Assembly (NCBI RefSeq): GCF_019504385.1
Contig: NZ_CP080590.1
Location: 2,894,001 to 2,958,000 of the forward strand
DNA: 64,000 nt
Direction: 5' to 3'
Source of the DNA: Devosia salina
Lineage (GTDB): Bacteria; Pseudomonadota; Alphaproteobacteria; Rhizobiales; Devosiaceae
Both the position numbers and the translations under genes were made by a program. The notes under the pieces were generated by a model, which did not search any database, was not told where the DNA came from, and saw only the letters and a program-made list of their open reading frames with translations. Shown one piece after another: positions 1-9,664 of the stretch (position 1 is the first letter of the stretch; every line of letters starts with the position of its first letter).

Positions 1-1992
<1,992 letters not shown>

Positions 1993-2315
1993 GCCACAGA
2001 ACGCTCGCCTCCGTCGCCTCCCTCCCCCTTGAGGGGAGGGTAGTGAAGCTGGTTGCGGAGCAGCCTAGCGCAACTAGGGTGGGGGTGTCGGATTATGCTG
2101 CAAATGCGGAGTTTGCCGAGAGCGCTGACACCCCCACCCGAGCGCCGCTAAGGTCCTGCCGGACCTAAGCTCTGCTTGCCCTCCCCTCAAGGGGGAGGGA
2201 AGCCAGAACCGAAAGTTCCGCGTGCGCCCCCCCGCAGCCCTCATGGTGAGGCGCACAGCGCAGCGGAGCCTCGAACCGCGAGGGCGGTGGCCACCGCCTC
2301 CCCAGCACACTCGAT

Positions 2316-2404
2316 TGTCACCCCGGCGAAAGTCGGGGACCCATCCTGAGATAATTGCCTGGAACGAGACCTCAAGATGGATCCCGGCCTTCGCCGGGGT
2401 GACA
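2316..2404. repeat. Palindromic REP-like pair (TGTCACCCCGGCGAAAG family)
   Basis: The left half begins TGTCACCCCGGCGAAAG and runs to the ATCCTGAGAT stretch; the right half is its near-perfect reverse complement, ending GCCGGGGTGACA. A truncated left-hand copy recurs at 2911-2962. Such GTCACCCCGGCGAA repeats are common between genes of Rhizobiales and relatives. Function unknown. Confidence 0.8.
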
Positions 2405-2447
2405 GCCGGTGTATGCTGGTAGCATCCGATTCCAACATAGCGTCGGG

Positions 2448-2507
2448 CAAATCTCTCCGATGGAGAGATTTGAGTGCGCGAGGCCTTGAGCGCTATGCGC
2501 GAATGAC
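2448..2507 (+). repeat. 60-nt two-hairpin element, copy A
   Basis: First hairpin: an 11-bp perfect stem (CAAATCTCTCC, 2448-2458) with loop GAT. Then a 10-nt linker ending in AG, then a 25-nt second hairpin (2483-2507) centred on GCGC-TAT-GCGC flanked by GA on both sides. The outer pairs of the second hairpin are partly lost in this copy. The same 60-nt architecture recurs at 5002, 5147, 5352, 34483, 45016 and 45141. Confidence 0.85.
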
Positions 2508-3067
2508 CGGAAGTGTCCTGACCTGCCCACCCTCCCCCTCGATGGGGCTGTTCATATAGAGCGCGTGACTTGCGCGAGAATGTCGGCCCTTCACTACCCT
2601 CCCCCTTGAGGGGAGGGTAGTGAAGCTGGCTGCGGAGCAGCCTAGCGCAACTAGGGTGGGGGTGTCGGATTGTGCTGCAAGTCTCGATGGTTGCCGGAGG
2701 CGCTGATACCCCCACCCGAGCGCCGCTAAGGTCCTGTCGGACCCAAGCTCTGCTTGCCCTCCCCTCAAGGGGGAGGGAAGCCAGAACCAAAAGCTCCGCG
2801 CGCACCCCTCCCGCAGCCCTCATGGTGAGGTGCGCAGCGCAGCGAAGCCTCGAACCGTCCTGAGCTCGTCGAAGGAGGGCGCTAGCCACCGCGTCCCCAG
2901 CCCGCTCGATTGTCACCCCGGCGAAAGCCGGGGCCCATCCTAAGATCTCAAGATTGATCCCGAACGGGCCTGAGGTTTGATTGCGCTATATTTGCTGTCG
3001 CATCCCTTTGCCGTTTTTAGCGAATCGCCGCAACTTTGCCGGCAGATGAATGATCCAGGGCCGCCAA

Positions 3068-4816
3068 ATGGTGAAGTTTCTGTCGGTAAAATTCTCTGGG
3101 TACAAAGCACTAGACGAATTCACCATCCGACTAAGTCACATGAACATACTTGTCGGGGCGAATAACAATGGCAAGTCGACTATAATAGGTGCATTCCGCG
3201 TCTTGTCCCAAGGACTGAGGCAAATGCGATCGAAGAAGGCCGGATCGATTTTGGGTCCTTCAGGGTACGTCCCAGGTTGGCGCATTCCGGACGATGCCCT
3301 TCCGATCTCATCAGAGAACATTCATACCAACTACGCAGAAATTCCAACAACGGTGGAGTTTCGCGCCTCGGAAAACCTGTTGATCACGCTATTTTTTCCC
3401 GCCGATGGCGGGTGTTTTGTATTTGGTCTCAGAGACGGCCACTACTTGAGAACTCCGCAGGAGATCAAGAAACTTGGCATCGACGTAAGAGTAGTTCCCA
3501 TCCTTGGGCCCCTTGAGCATCGAGAGGCCAAGGTCAGCGAAGAAACAGTGAGGAAGAATCTGCTAACAACAAGGGCATCCCGCAATTTCAGAAACTACTG
3601 GCTCCACAATCCTGAAGGATTCGATGAATTTTCTGAACTTGTCAGCCTGACTTGGCCCGGGATGGAGGTAGGGAGACCCGAGGAAATCGATGACATAGTG
3701 GCAATGTTCTGTAAGGAGAATAGGAAGGACAGAGAACTATATTGGTCGGGATTTGGCTTCCAAATTTGGCTTCAGCTTCTAACCCATGTCGTAAGGTCCC
3801 CTTCCTCTTCAATTCTGATTGTAGATGAGCCAGAACTCTATCTGCATCCAGATGTTCAGAGACAACTTCTCTCTATACTGAGAGACATTGGCCCCGATAT
3901 AATTCTGGCCACGCATTCTACAGAAATTATGAGCGAAGCTGATCCATCCGAAATACTGCTGATAGACAAGAAAAAGAAGACCGCGGAGAGGATCAAGGAT
4001 GTAGAGGGCGTTCAGTCCGCTTTGGACTCGGTAGGCTCCATCCAGAACATCACGCTGACTCGTCTGGCGCAGAACCGGCGGATACTGTTCACTGAGGGAG
4101 AGACAGATTTCCGGCTAATTAGGCGATTTGCACGTGTGATGGGCTACGAGCAGATCGCTTCTGGTACGGCTTTCACCACTTTGGAATCTGGAGGTTTCTC
4201 GGGCTGGCAGCGAGTTCGCAGCCTAGCTGCGTCATTTCAGGATGCGTTTGGGTTTGACCTTAAAGTTGCCGCCATTTTCGACCGCGACTACTGGTGCGAC
4301 GAAGAAGTAGCGCACGTGGAAGGAGAACTTGGAAAGCATATTAGCCACTGGCACATCCACAAGTGCAAGGAGATCGAGAACTACCTCCTAGTCCCTACGG
4401 TGATAGAGCGAGCACTCGGCTCCGCAGTCAGAGAAAAGGATACTCGGAACGGAACGGAGACGAGCATCGAATGGTCAGCTGAGCAAATTTTTAGAGATGT
4501 TACTGAACCGTTGGAGAATGGTTTGCGCTCACAGTTTATCGCCAAGAGGCAAGAGTTCTTCCGGAGCACACCCAAAAATCTCGCAACGCTGGCCGAGGAA
4601 GCGAGTGAATTGTTCAATGAGAAATGGCAGAACATAGACACTCGATACACAGTTGTACCAGGGAAACGGGTGATTGCGTCTATGAGGGCCGCTATCACAG
4701 ACAAGTACTCTGTTAGCCTTACAGATCACAGACTAGTAACTTCGTTCCAAAAGACGGAATTTCCTGCGGAAATGTACGAGCTTCTGGATAAACTGGAGGC
4801 ATTTAGGACATCTTAG
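3068..4816 (+). CDS. OLD-family ATP-dependent nuclease (AAA ATPase plus TOPRIM)
   Basis: Not a named housekeeping gene. It has an SMC/RecF-like AAA ATPase: Walker A GANNNGKST at residues 30-38, Walker B ILIVDEPELYLHP near residue 253, then an ILATHS switch. This is followed by a TOPRIM-type region with the acidic signatures FTEGETD (about 340) and FDRDYW (about 405), and a KEIENYLL stretch typical of OLD-like proteins. OLD proteins are ATP-regulated DNA nucleases, several of which act in phage defence. I chose ATG 3068, seven bases after an AGGG, over in-frame ATG 3050. The gene is visibly AT-richer than its neighbours and uses ATA, AGA and CTA codons freely, suggesting transfer. No UvrD-like helicase (GajB type) follows, so Gabija is not supported; a solitary class 1 OLD is the better reading. 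Confidence 0.8.
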   Translation: MVKFLSVKFSGYKALDEFTIRLSHMNILVGANNNGKSTIIGAFRVLSQGLRQMRSKKAGSILGPSGYVPGWRIPDDALPISSENIHTNYAEIPTTVEFRASENLLITLFFPADGGCFVFGLRDGHYLRTPQEIKKLGIDVRVVPILGPLEHREAKVSEETVRKNLLTTRASRNFRNYWLHNPEGFDEFSELVSLTWPGMEVGRPEEIDDIVAMFCKENRKDRELYWSGFGFQIWLQLLTHVVRSPSSSILIVDEPELYLHPDVQRQLLSILRDIGPDIILATHSTEIMSEADPSEILLIDKKKKTAERIKDVEGVQSALDSVGSIQNITLTRLAQNRRILFTEGETDFRLIRRFARVMGYEQIASGTAFTTLESGGFSGWQRVRSLAASFQDAFGFDLKVAAIFDRDYWCDEEVAHVEGELGKHISHWHIHKCKEIENYLLVPTVIERALGSAVREKDTRNGTETSIEWSAEQIFRDVTEPLENGLRSQFIAKRQEFFRSTPKNLATLAEEASELFNEKWQNIDTRYTVVPGKRVIASMRAAITDKYSVSLTDHRLVTSFQKTEFPAEMYELLDKLEAFRTS

Positions 4817-4903
4817 CGGTGTGCGATACAGATCACTCCACCCAATCCCCCCAATAAAAACCCTTCGTTGGACACCCCGCCCGCCCAACTCCACACTCCC
4901 CAC

Positions 4904-4996
4904 ATGACCACCGCGCTCCTCTCCAACGGCGGCCCACCGCTTGATGATGACGACACCTATGTGCCGCCTTGGGGCTTCGCAGGCGGTCCGGCTTAG
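4904..4996 (+). other. Short 30-codon open frame, possibly a gene remnant
   Basis: An ATG-initiated frame encodes an acidic 30-residue peptide with a LDDDDTYVPPWGF stretch and stops immediately before a 60-nt repeat element. There is no clear ribosome-binding site. It could be the truncated start of a gene broken by the repeats and the acquired segment upstream, or chance. Low confidence. Confidence 0.2.
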
Positions 4997-5001
4997 CCGG
5001 A

Positions 5002-5061
5002 TGGAAAGCTCCGGTGGAGCTTTCCAAGACCAGAAGGCCATGAGCGCTATGCGCGAATGGC
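5002..5061 (+). repeat. 60-nt two-hairpin element, copy B
   Basis: Perfect 11-bp stem TGGAAAGCTCC with loop GGT (5002-5026), linker AGACCAGAAG, then a second hairpin of GCCAT, GA, GCGC, loop TAT, GCGC, GA, ATGGC. The GA/GA pair forms a tandem-GA internal loop between two fully paired stems. The first-stem sequence differs from copy A but pairing is intact. Confidence 0.9.
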
Positions 5062-5146
5062 TGAGGCATTGGCCGGTGTTTTGAGGGTTGAGGCTGCAGC
5101 TCCTTCGTCACCTCCCCCTTGACGGGCTTCGAGGCATTCCGAAGGA

Positions 5147-5206
5147 CAAATCTCTCCTGTGGAGAGATTTGAAACGAGAAGGCCACGAGCGCTATGCGCG
5201 AATGGC
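5147..5206 (+). repeat. 60-nt two-hairpin element, copy C
   Basis: Perfect 11-bp stem CAAATCTCTCC with loop TGT (5147-5171), linker AAACGAGAAG, second hairpin 5182-5206 with GA/GA internal loop and GCGC-TAT-GCGC apex. Same length as the other intact copies. Confidence 0.9.
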
Positions 5207-5351
5207 GGAGCAAAGCTTGGCCGCCAGGCCTTAGCGCAGCTAGGCGGGGGTGCGCCGCGCACTGGTAGTCTCGTCGGACCATCGGGTGCGCCGCCCCCCA
5301 CCCCAACCCTCCCCGCGAGGGGGAGGGAGTTGCATCGCGTGCGTGGCCCGC

Positions 5352-5411
5352 ACCATTCGAGCCTAGCGCTCATGGCCTTCTCACCTGAATTCGCTCCACC
5401 GGAGCGAATTC
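5352..5411 (-). repeat. 60-nt two-hairpin element, copy D (inverted)
   Basis: Reading the minus strand from 5411: perfect 11-bp stem GAATTCGCTCC with loop GGT, linker AGGTGAGAAG, then the second hairpin with CCAT/ATGG outer stem and GA/GA internal loop. The inner stem has one mismatch and the loop is TAG. Confidence 0.85.
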
Positions 5412-5537
5412 GCCTATGGCCCGGCTCGAAGATCGCGCAGATCGTGGCAAAGCGCGGGGTGCGGTACTAGAACCCCCACCCGGCCTCCCCCTGTCAGGGG
5501 GAGGAGAAGAGTTGGGGGTCAACTCAAGGCAGCGCCC

Positions 5538-6032
5538 CTAGGTCCCGTCCCCATTGACTGGACAGGCTTCAAACAGTCGCTCGAACATGTCCGCCGCGCC
5601 CTTGGTGGAATAGCGCCCCTGCTCCACGCCATCGACCGCCACCGAAAACTGCCCGGACAGGATATCCATCACCTCCGGCGTGAACCGGGTGACGCCTCCG
5701 GCTGAATAACGCCCGTCCACAGTGCCGCTGCTGACGAAATCCAGCCCCTGCCGCGTGTCGCCATCGACCAGCTCAACTGATTTCGGCGCGTTCGCCGGCG
5801 CGTCCATATAGGCGCTGACCACGACGTCGGGCCATTTTTCCTGGCAGGAGACTTGCAGCAGCGGCCCACCCGCCGCCGGATCCAGCCAGTAGAGATAGAT
5901 ATCGGTCAGGCCCGCGCTTTCGAACTCTTCGAGAAACCAGCCCAGCGGCATTTTCTCCGGCTCCTGCGCCCCGGCCGCGCCCGTCAGCGCCAGCAGCAGT
6001 CCCAAGGCATATGCAGCAGAGTGTTGTCCCAA
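5538..6032 (-). CDS. Secreted protein of unknown function
   Basis: Not recognised as a known family. I place the start at a TTG (6032) five bases after a GGGAGG ribosome-binding site; this puts a classic signal peptide (hydrophobic AYALGLLLALTGAAG, predicted cleavage near AGA-QEP) at the very N-terminus, whereas the upstream in-frame ATG at 6110 would add 26 non-signal-like residues. The mature part is about 140 residues, acidic, with two Cys (in QVSCQEKW and near the C-terminus), so a disulfide is possible. It is presumably periplasmic. It stands alone between repeats and a structured intergenic region. Confidence 0.65.
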   Translation of the reverse strand: MGQHSAAYALGLLLALTGAAGAQEPEKMPLGWFLEEFESAGLTDIYLYWLDPAAGGPLLQVSCQEKWPDVVVSAYMDAPANAPKSVELVDGDTRQGLDFVSSGTVDGRYSAGGVTRFTPEVMDILSGQFSVAVDGVEQGRYSTKGAADMFERLFEACPVNGDGT

Positions 6033-6259
6033 TTGCGCCTCCCACGCCTTCGGGCCGATACTATCCGCGCCCCAGCAAAAAGATATCCCCGGGTCCAAAT
6101 CCGCCCGCATACTGCCCCCATCACTCCCGCGCGGACGAACTGCAGCGAACTTTGCGGGGGGAGCCGGGCGTAACTGGGTCGCTCCAGTTGCGCGTCCAGG
6201 AAACGGTCACCCTGCGACGAGCGGTCAATGGGGACCGGAGTCCTCTACGAAAAACCGGT

Positions 6260-6319
6260 GTCCCGAGGCGGCGACGTCTCTATCTACTAGAACTTACTGA
6301 GACGCACGCCCCTCGGGAC
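6260..6319. other. Long imperfect hairpin in the 6033-6464 intergenic region
   Basis: Arms GTCCCGAGG (6260-6268) and CCTCGGGAC (6311-6319) pair perfectly, and inside them CGTCTC (6275-6280) pairs with GAGACG (6299-6304), with a further GGCG/CGCC pairing between. The loop is AT-richer and contains CTAG. The rest of this roughly 430-bp gap shows no gene. It could be part of a small RNA, a processing site or a decayed repeat. Confidence 0.5.
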
Positions 6320-6464
6320 CGTCCATCTCGCAACCGGAGGCGATCACGCCGGCCGGCGCTTACCCGTGCCCGCAAGGCCCCTGTGGCCATAGCCACGGCT
6401 CCGGGTCGCCTTGCAAAGGCCACACCCATCCGGCATGCGGGAGAAAACCACCCAGGAGGCCCAA

Positions 6465-6833
6465 ATGCGCGCCCTCGCCCGCCTTGCCATCGCCGCCCTT
6501 GCCGCCGCCACCCTTGCCGCGCCCGCTCTGGCGCTCACCGTCACGGCCCGCGTCTCGGGCGGCACCATTCCCGTCCATGCCGGGCCCGATGACCGCTTCG
6601 AGATCCTCGGCTATGTGCGCGAGGGCGAGGAAATCCCCATCGACTATTGCACCCAGACCGATAGCGACAGCGACCGGGGCAGCTGGATCGGCGATGCCGG
6701 CCACCCGCTCTGGCCCAATGGCGCCACCCAATGGTGCCGCATCCCCGATTATGGCTGGGTCGAGCGCAGCTATATCGTCGGCCGGGGCCTGGTCAACGTC
6801 ACCCCGCCGGACTTTGTCGGCCCGGGGTGGTAA
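6465..6833 (+). CDS. Small secreted SH3-like domain protein
   Basis: Start ATG 6465 follows an AGGAGG site with suitable spacing and opens a signal peptide (MRALARLAIAALAAATLAAP, cleavage near ALA). The roughly 100-residue mature part has the bacterial SH3 pattern: a strand with VSGGTIPVHAGPDDRFEILGYVREGEEI (the VR-AGP-type start seen in SH3_3 proteins) and a closing GWVERSYIVGRG strand, with two Cys flanking a Trp-rich insert. Such proteins usually bind cell-wall components or other periplasmic proteins. A second protein of this kind lies at 11334. Confidence 0.7.
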   Translation: MRALARLAIAALAAATLAAPALALTVTARVSGGTIPVHAGPDDRFEILGYVREGEEIPIDYCTQTDSDSDRGSWIGDAGHPLWPNGATQWCRIPDYGWVERSYIVGRGLVNVTPPDFVGPGW

Positions 6834-6840
6834 CGCGCTT

Positions 6841-6865
6841 CACCTCTCCCTCTGGGGGAGAGGTG
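6841..6865. terminator. Bidirectional hairpin between convergent genes
   Basis: CACCTCTCCC (6841-6850) pairs perfectly with GGGAGAGGTG (6856-6865) around a 5-nt loop. It sits between the end of the SH3 gene and the end of hemH. No T-run follows on either strand, so termination strength is uncertain; it also resembles the CCTCCC repeat family. Confidence 0.5.
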
Positions 6866-7888
6866 TCAGAGCCACCCGCTCAGCTCGCGCCGCACCATGG
6901 TCTCGACAAAATCCATGCCGCCGGGCGAGGCATTGAGGCAGGGAATATAGGCGAACTTCTCCCCGCCCGCTTCCATGAAGCTATCCTTGCCGCCCATGGC
7001 GATCTCTTCCAGCGTCTCGATACAGTCGGCATGGAAGGCCGGCGCCAGGATGGCCACCTTCTTGACGCCCTTGCCCGGCAGGGCTTCCAGCGTCTTGTCG
7101 GTATAGGGCTGCAGCCATTCGGTCGGTCCAAACCGGCTCTGGAAGGTGACCATCAGCCGGTCCTTGTCCCAGCCCAGATAGTCGCGCAGCAGCCGCGTGG
7201 TCTTGAAGCACTGGCAATGGTACGGATCGCCCTTCTGCAGATACTCCACCGGCATGCCGTGATAGGAGGTGATCACCAGGTCCGGCTCGAAATCGAGCGC
7301 GGCGACACCATCGCGGATCGAGTCGCCCAGCGCCTTGATATAGGCCGGGTCGTCGAAATAGGCCGGCGCCGTCCGCACCGCCGGCTGCCAGCGCATGGAT
7401 TTGAGCGCATCGAAGGCCTTGTCATTGGCCGTCGCCGTCGTCGTCGCCGAATATTGCGGATAGAGCGGCACCAGGAGGATGCGCTGGCACCCCGCCTTCT
7501 GCATCTTTTCGAGCACGCTCTGGGTGGACGGATTGCCATAGCGCATGGCGAATTCCACCACGATATCCTCGCCCTTGAGCCGCTCTGCTAGATTTTCCGT
7601 CTGCTCCCGGGTGATGACCCTGAGCGGGCTTTCATTCTTCTCCCTGTCCCAGATCTGGGCATAGGCATGCCCGCTCTTCTGCGGCCGGAAGGAGAGAATG
7701 ACGAGGTTGAGGATCGGCCACCAGATGAACTTGTTGGTCTCGATCACCCGCGGGTCGGAGAGGAATTCCTTGAGATAGCGCCGCACGCTCCAATAATCGG
7801 TGGCGTCGGGCGTCCCCAGATTGAGCAGCAACACGCCGATCTTCTGCTGGGGCACGGGCGGATGGTCGGGGGGAAGCACAGCGGACAT
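6866..7888 (-). CDS. hemH: Ferrochelatase
   Basis: Inserts Fe2+ into protoporphyrin IX, the last step of protohaem synthesis, at the inner face of the membrane. The 340-residue sequence opens with the family signature KIGVLLLNLGTPD, then SVRRYLKEFLSDPRV; the catalytic-pocket stretch VITSYHGMPVEYLQKGDPYHCQC contains the conserved active-site His, and the C-terminal FVETM stretch is typical. Start ATG 7888 begins MSAVLPPDHPP, as in alphaproteobacterial HemH; a longer in-frame version to 7951 lacks similarity. No strong ribosome-binding site is seen. HemF, which acts two steps earlier, is at 48601. Confidence 0.96.
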   Translation of the reverse strand: MSAVLPPDHPPVPQQKIGVLLLNLGTPDATDYWSVRRYLKEFLSDPRVIETNKFIWWPILNLVILSFRPQKSGHAYAQIWDREKNESPLRVITREQTENLAERLKGEDIVVEFAMRYGNPSTQSVLEKMQKAGCQRILLVPLYPQYSATTTATANDKAFDALKSMRWQPAVRTAPAYFDDPAYIKALGDSIRDGVAALDFEPDLVITSYHGMPVEYLQKGDPYHCQCFKTTRLLRDYLGWDKDRLMVTFQSRFGPTEWLQPYTDKTLEALPGKGVKKVAILAPAFHADCIETLEEIAMGGKDSFMEAGGEKFAYIPCLNASPGGMDFVETMVRRELSGWL

Positions 7889-7987
7889 CGGGGGCCAGTT
7901 TGGAAATGTTCCAGTTTGGCGGCACCTTACTGATTTGCAGACCCAACGCAAAGCGGCGATGGGTCGCGCTGATCGGGGTGATCCGGA

Positions 7988-9655
7988 TCAGAAGCTGGCG
8001 ATCAGCAGCACTATGCCGAAGCCCAGAACCGCCGCCGCGCCGCCCAGTTCGGCCCACCAGACGACGGCGCCGGCCATCGCACTGTCGGCCCCGCCGATCC
8101 GTCGCGCCAGGCCCTTGGCGCCCACTGCGATGGTCGCCAGCGTCGCCACGGTGATCGCGGTGCCCAGCCCCATCAGCAGCACCGCCACGATGCCGGCGGC
8201 CAGCAATCCCTGCGACAGGGCAAAGACCAGGACGATCAGCGCCCCCGAGCACGGTCGCATCCCGACCGCCAGCACCACCCCCAGCTGCTCGCGCCAGCCG
8301 CCGCGGATATCCCCGGGCCCCACCGCGTGGTGCATGCTGCGTTCGTGCCCATGATGGTCATGGCCATGAGCGTGGGAAACGGAAGGTCCATGATCGGAAT
8401 GGTGTTCATGCTCATGATGCTCATGCCCATGATCATGGTCCGCGTGCAGATGGGCATGCGCCTTGTGCGCCATGTCGTCATGGTGGTGGTGATGCCCCCA
8501 GCCGAACAGCTTGCGCAGCACCAGCCACAGGCCCAGCAGCGCCACCATGCCATAGGAGATGACGCCCACCCAATGCGCCGCCTCCCCCAGTGCCGCGCTC
8601 GTCAGGTTCAGCGCACCCGCCAGCACCAGCACGAAACCGATGGCGACCAGCGACTGCACCAGCGCCGAGAGCGCACTGAGGGCGACCCCGCGCCGCAATT
8701 GGCTTTCATTGGCCAGCACATAGGAGGAAATGACAACCTTGCCATGGCCGGGGCCGGCCGCGTGCAGGATACCGTAGAGAAAGCTCAGCCCTCCCAGCAC
8801 CCAGAAGGCCGTCCAGTCCGTGCGCAAGGCATCGAGCGATGCCGTCAACGCTGCATAGAAATCGCGCTGCTGTTGCTGCAGCCAGCCAAAAAAGCCGGTG
8901 CGCGGCAGGGTGATGCCCACTTCGGGTGGCGGCCCACCGAACGGGGCAGCAGGACGCGCCGCGGCCACCTGATTGACCGCGTCCATCGCCGTGGCAGCGG
9001 GCGCTGTCGCCCCGCAAGAGACCACCACCAGGCCCTGCGTTCCGCGCATCGCCGCTGCCAGGTCCGGCGGCAGTTCGAGCACTTCAGGTCCCAGTTCATA
9101 GAGACGCCGCTCGACCTCGGGCGACATGGGCACCGGCGGCTCCAGCACCACCGAGCACCCCGGCGGAGCGTTCTCGAGGATCACGTCGGCCGGGGAATTG
9201 ACGGTGATGGCGACGTAGTATTCTGGGTCATAGACGCCCAGTTCGAAGCGCTCGCCAGACGCCTGCGGGGTCTTGGCCGCAATCGAGAAATCCAGCGTTA
9301 CCCGGTTGTCGCGATAGACCATGCCCTGGTCTCCGACTGCCTCGAACGCCATGGCATCGCCGGCATAGGTATAGAAGCCGAAATCGGCGAGGCTGGTAGT
9401 GTTCTCGTCCGCCAGCTCCTGCATCTCGTCCGGGCTGACCTCGCCATCGCCATTGGTGTCGAGCCCCTGCACCATCCACACCGAAAAGGCGGTATCGAAT
9501 GTCCAGCTATGGTGCAGTGCTGCGACCCGTCCGGCATCATCGAAGGTGATCGTCGTGCTGGCATCGATCAGGATATGGGGATGCGCCAATGCGGGCTGGG
9601 CAAGCCCGACCAGGCCGAGCGCCGCACCGATCAACCACCCCGAAAACCTGTTCAC
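7988..9655 (-). CDS. DUF1007-NicO fusion: nickel/cobalt exporter family membrane protein
   Basis: One 555-residue protein joins two units that are often separate genes. Residues 1-24 are a signal peptide. About 25-215 form a periplasmic DUF1007-like domain containing an EF-hand-like loop, DTNGDGEVSPDE (66-77), with ligands at positions 1, 3, 5, 7 and 12. From about 270 on is a NicO/RcnA-type permease with around six membrane helices, including a GPGHGKVV stretch. A His-rich cytoplasmic or periplasmic loop with runs of HHHHH and HDH (about 384-442) lies between helices. The GTG start is inferred. It follows the lysR gene with a 9-nt gap, so the pair is probably co-transcribed. Ni/Co/other divalent metal export is family-based inference. 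Confidence 0.82.
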   Translation of the reverse strand: MNRFSGWLIGAALGLVGLAQPALAHPHILIDASTTITFDDAGRVAALHHSWTFDTAFSVWMVQGLDTNGDGEVSPDEMQELADENTTSLADFGFYTYAGDAMAFEAVGDQGMVYRDNRVTLDFSIAAKTPQASGERFELGVYDPEYYVAITVNSPADVILENAPPGCSVVLEPPVPMSPEVERRLYELGPEVLELPPDLAAAMRGTQGLVVVSCGATAPAATAMDAVNQVAAARPAAPFGGPPPEVGITLPRTGFFGWLQQQQRDFYAALTASLDALRTDWTAFWVLGGLSFLYGILHAAGPGHGKVVISSYVLANESQLRRGVALSALSALVQSLVAIGFVLVLAGALNLTSAALGEAAHWVGVISYGMVALLGLWLVLRKLFGWGHHHHHDDMAHKAHAHLHADHDHGHEHHEHEHHSDHGPSVSHAHGHDHHGHERSMHHAVGPGDIRGGWREQLGVVLAVGMRPCSGALIVLVFALSQGLLAAGIVAVLLMGLGTAITVATLATIAVGAKGLARRIGGADSAMAGAVVWWAELGGAAAVLGFGIVLLIASF

Positions 9656-9664
9656 GTCCTGCCC

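Larger units (their letters stand above)
1993..3067. repeat. Repeat-rich intergenic region between uvrB and the OLD nuclease
   Basis: No gene is seen here. A compound repeat of about 385 bp occurs at 2019-2404 and again, shortened, at 2597-2962. Each copy begins with a CCCTCCCC/GGGGAGGG hairpin, continues with a GGGTGGGGGTGTCGG stretch and an AGGTCC/GGACCT-type hairpin, ends that unit with a second Pu/Py hairpin, and then carries a palindromic unit starting TGTCACCCCGGCGAAAG. In the first copy this last unit is a complete inverted pair (2316-2404); in the second it is cut off at about 2962, next to the AT-richer gene. A 60-nt two-hairpin element sits between the copies (2448-2507). Confidence 0.85.
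4997..5525. repeat. Repeat cluster downstream of the OLD nuclease
   Basis: No gene is seen between 4997 and 5537. The stretch holds three 60-nt two-hairpin elements (5002-5061, 5147-5206, and inverted at 5352-5411) separated by units of the CCCTCCCC/GGGGAGGG family, including one near 5280-5330 and another near 5475-5515. The cluster mirrors the repeat region upstream of the OLD gene, so that gene is embedded in repeats on both sides. Confidence 0.8.

Noticed and set aside
3068..4816. Gabija (GajA) assignment for the OLD gene
   Set aside because: GajA is paired with a UvrD-like GajB; the next 700 bp hold only repeats.
2448..5411. CRISPR-like array from the recurring 60-nt units
   Set aside because: Spacing is irregular, orientation varies, stems differ between copies and no cas gene is present.
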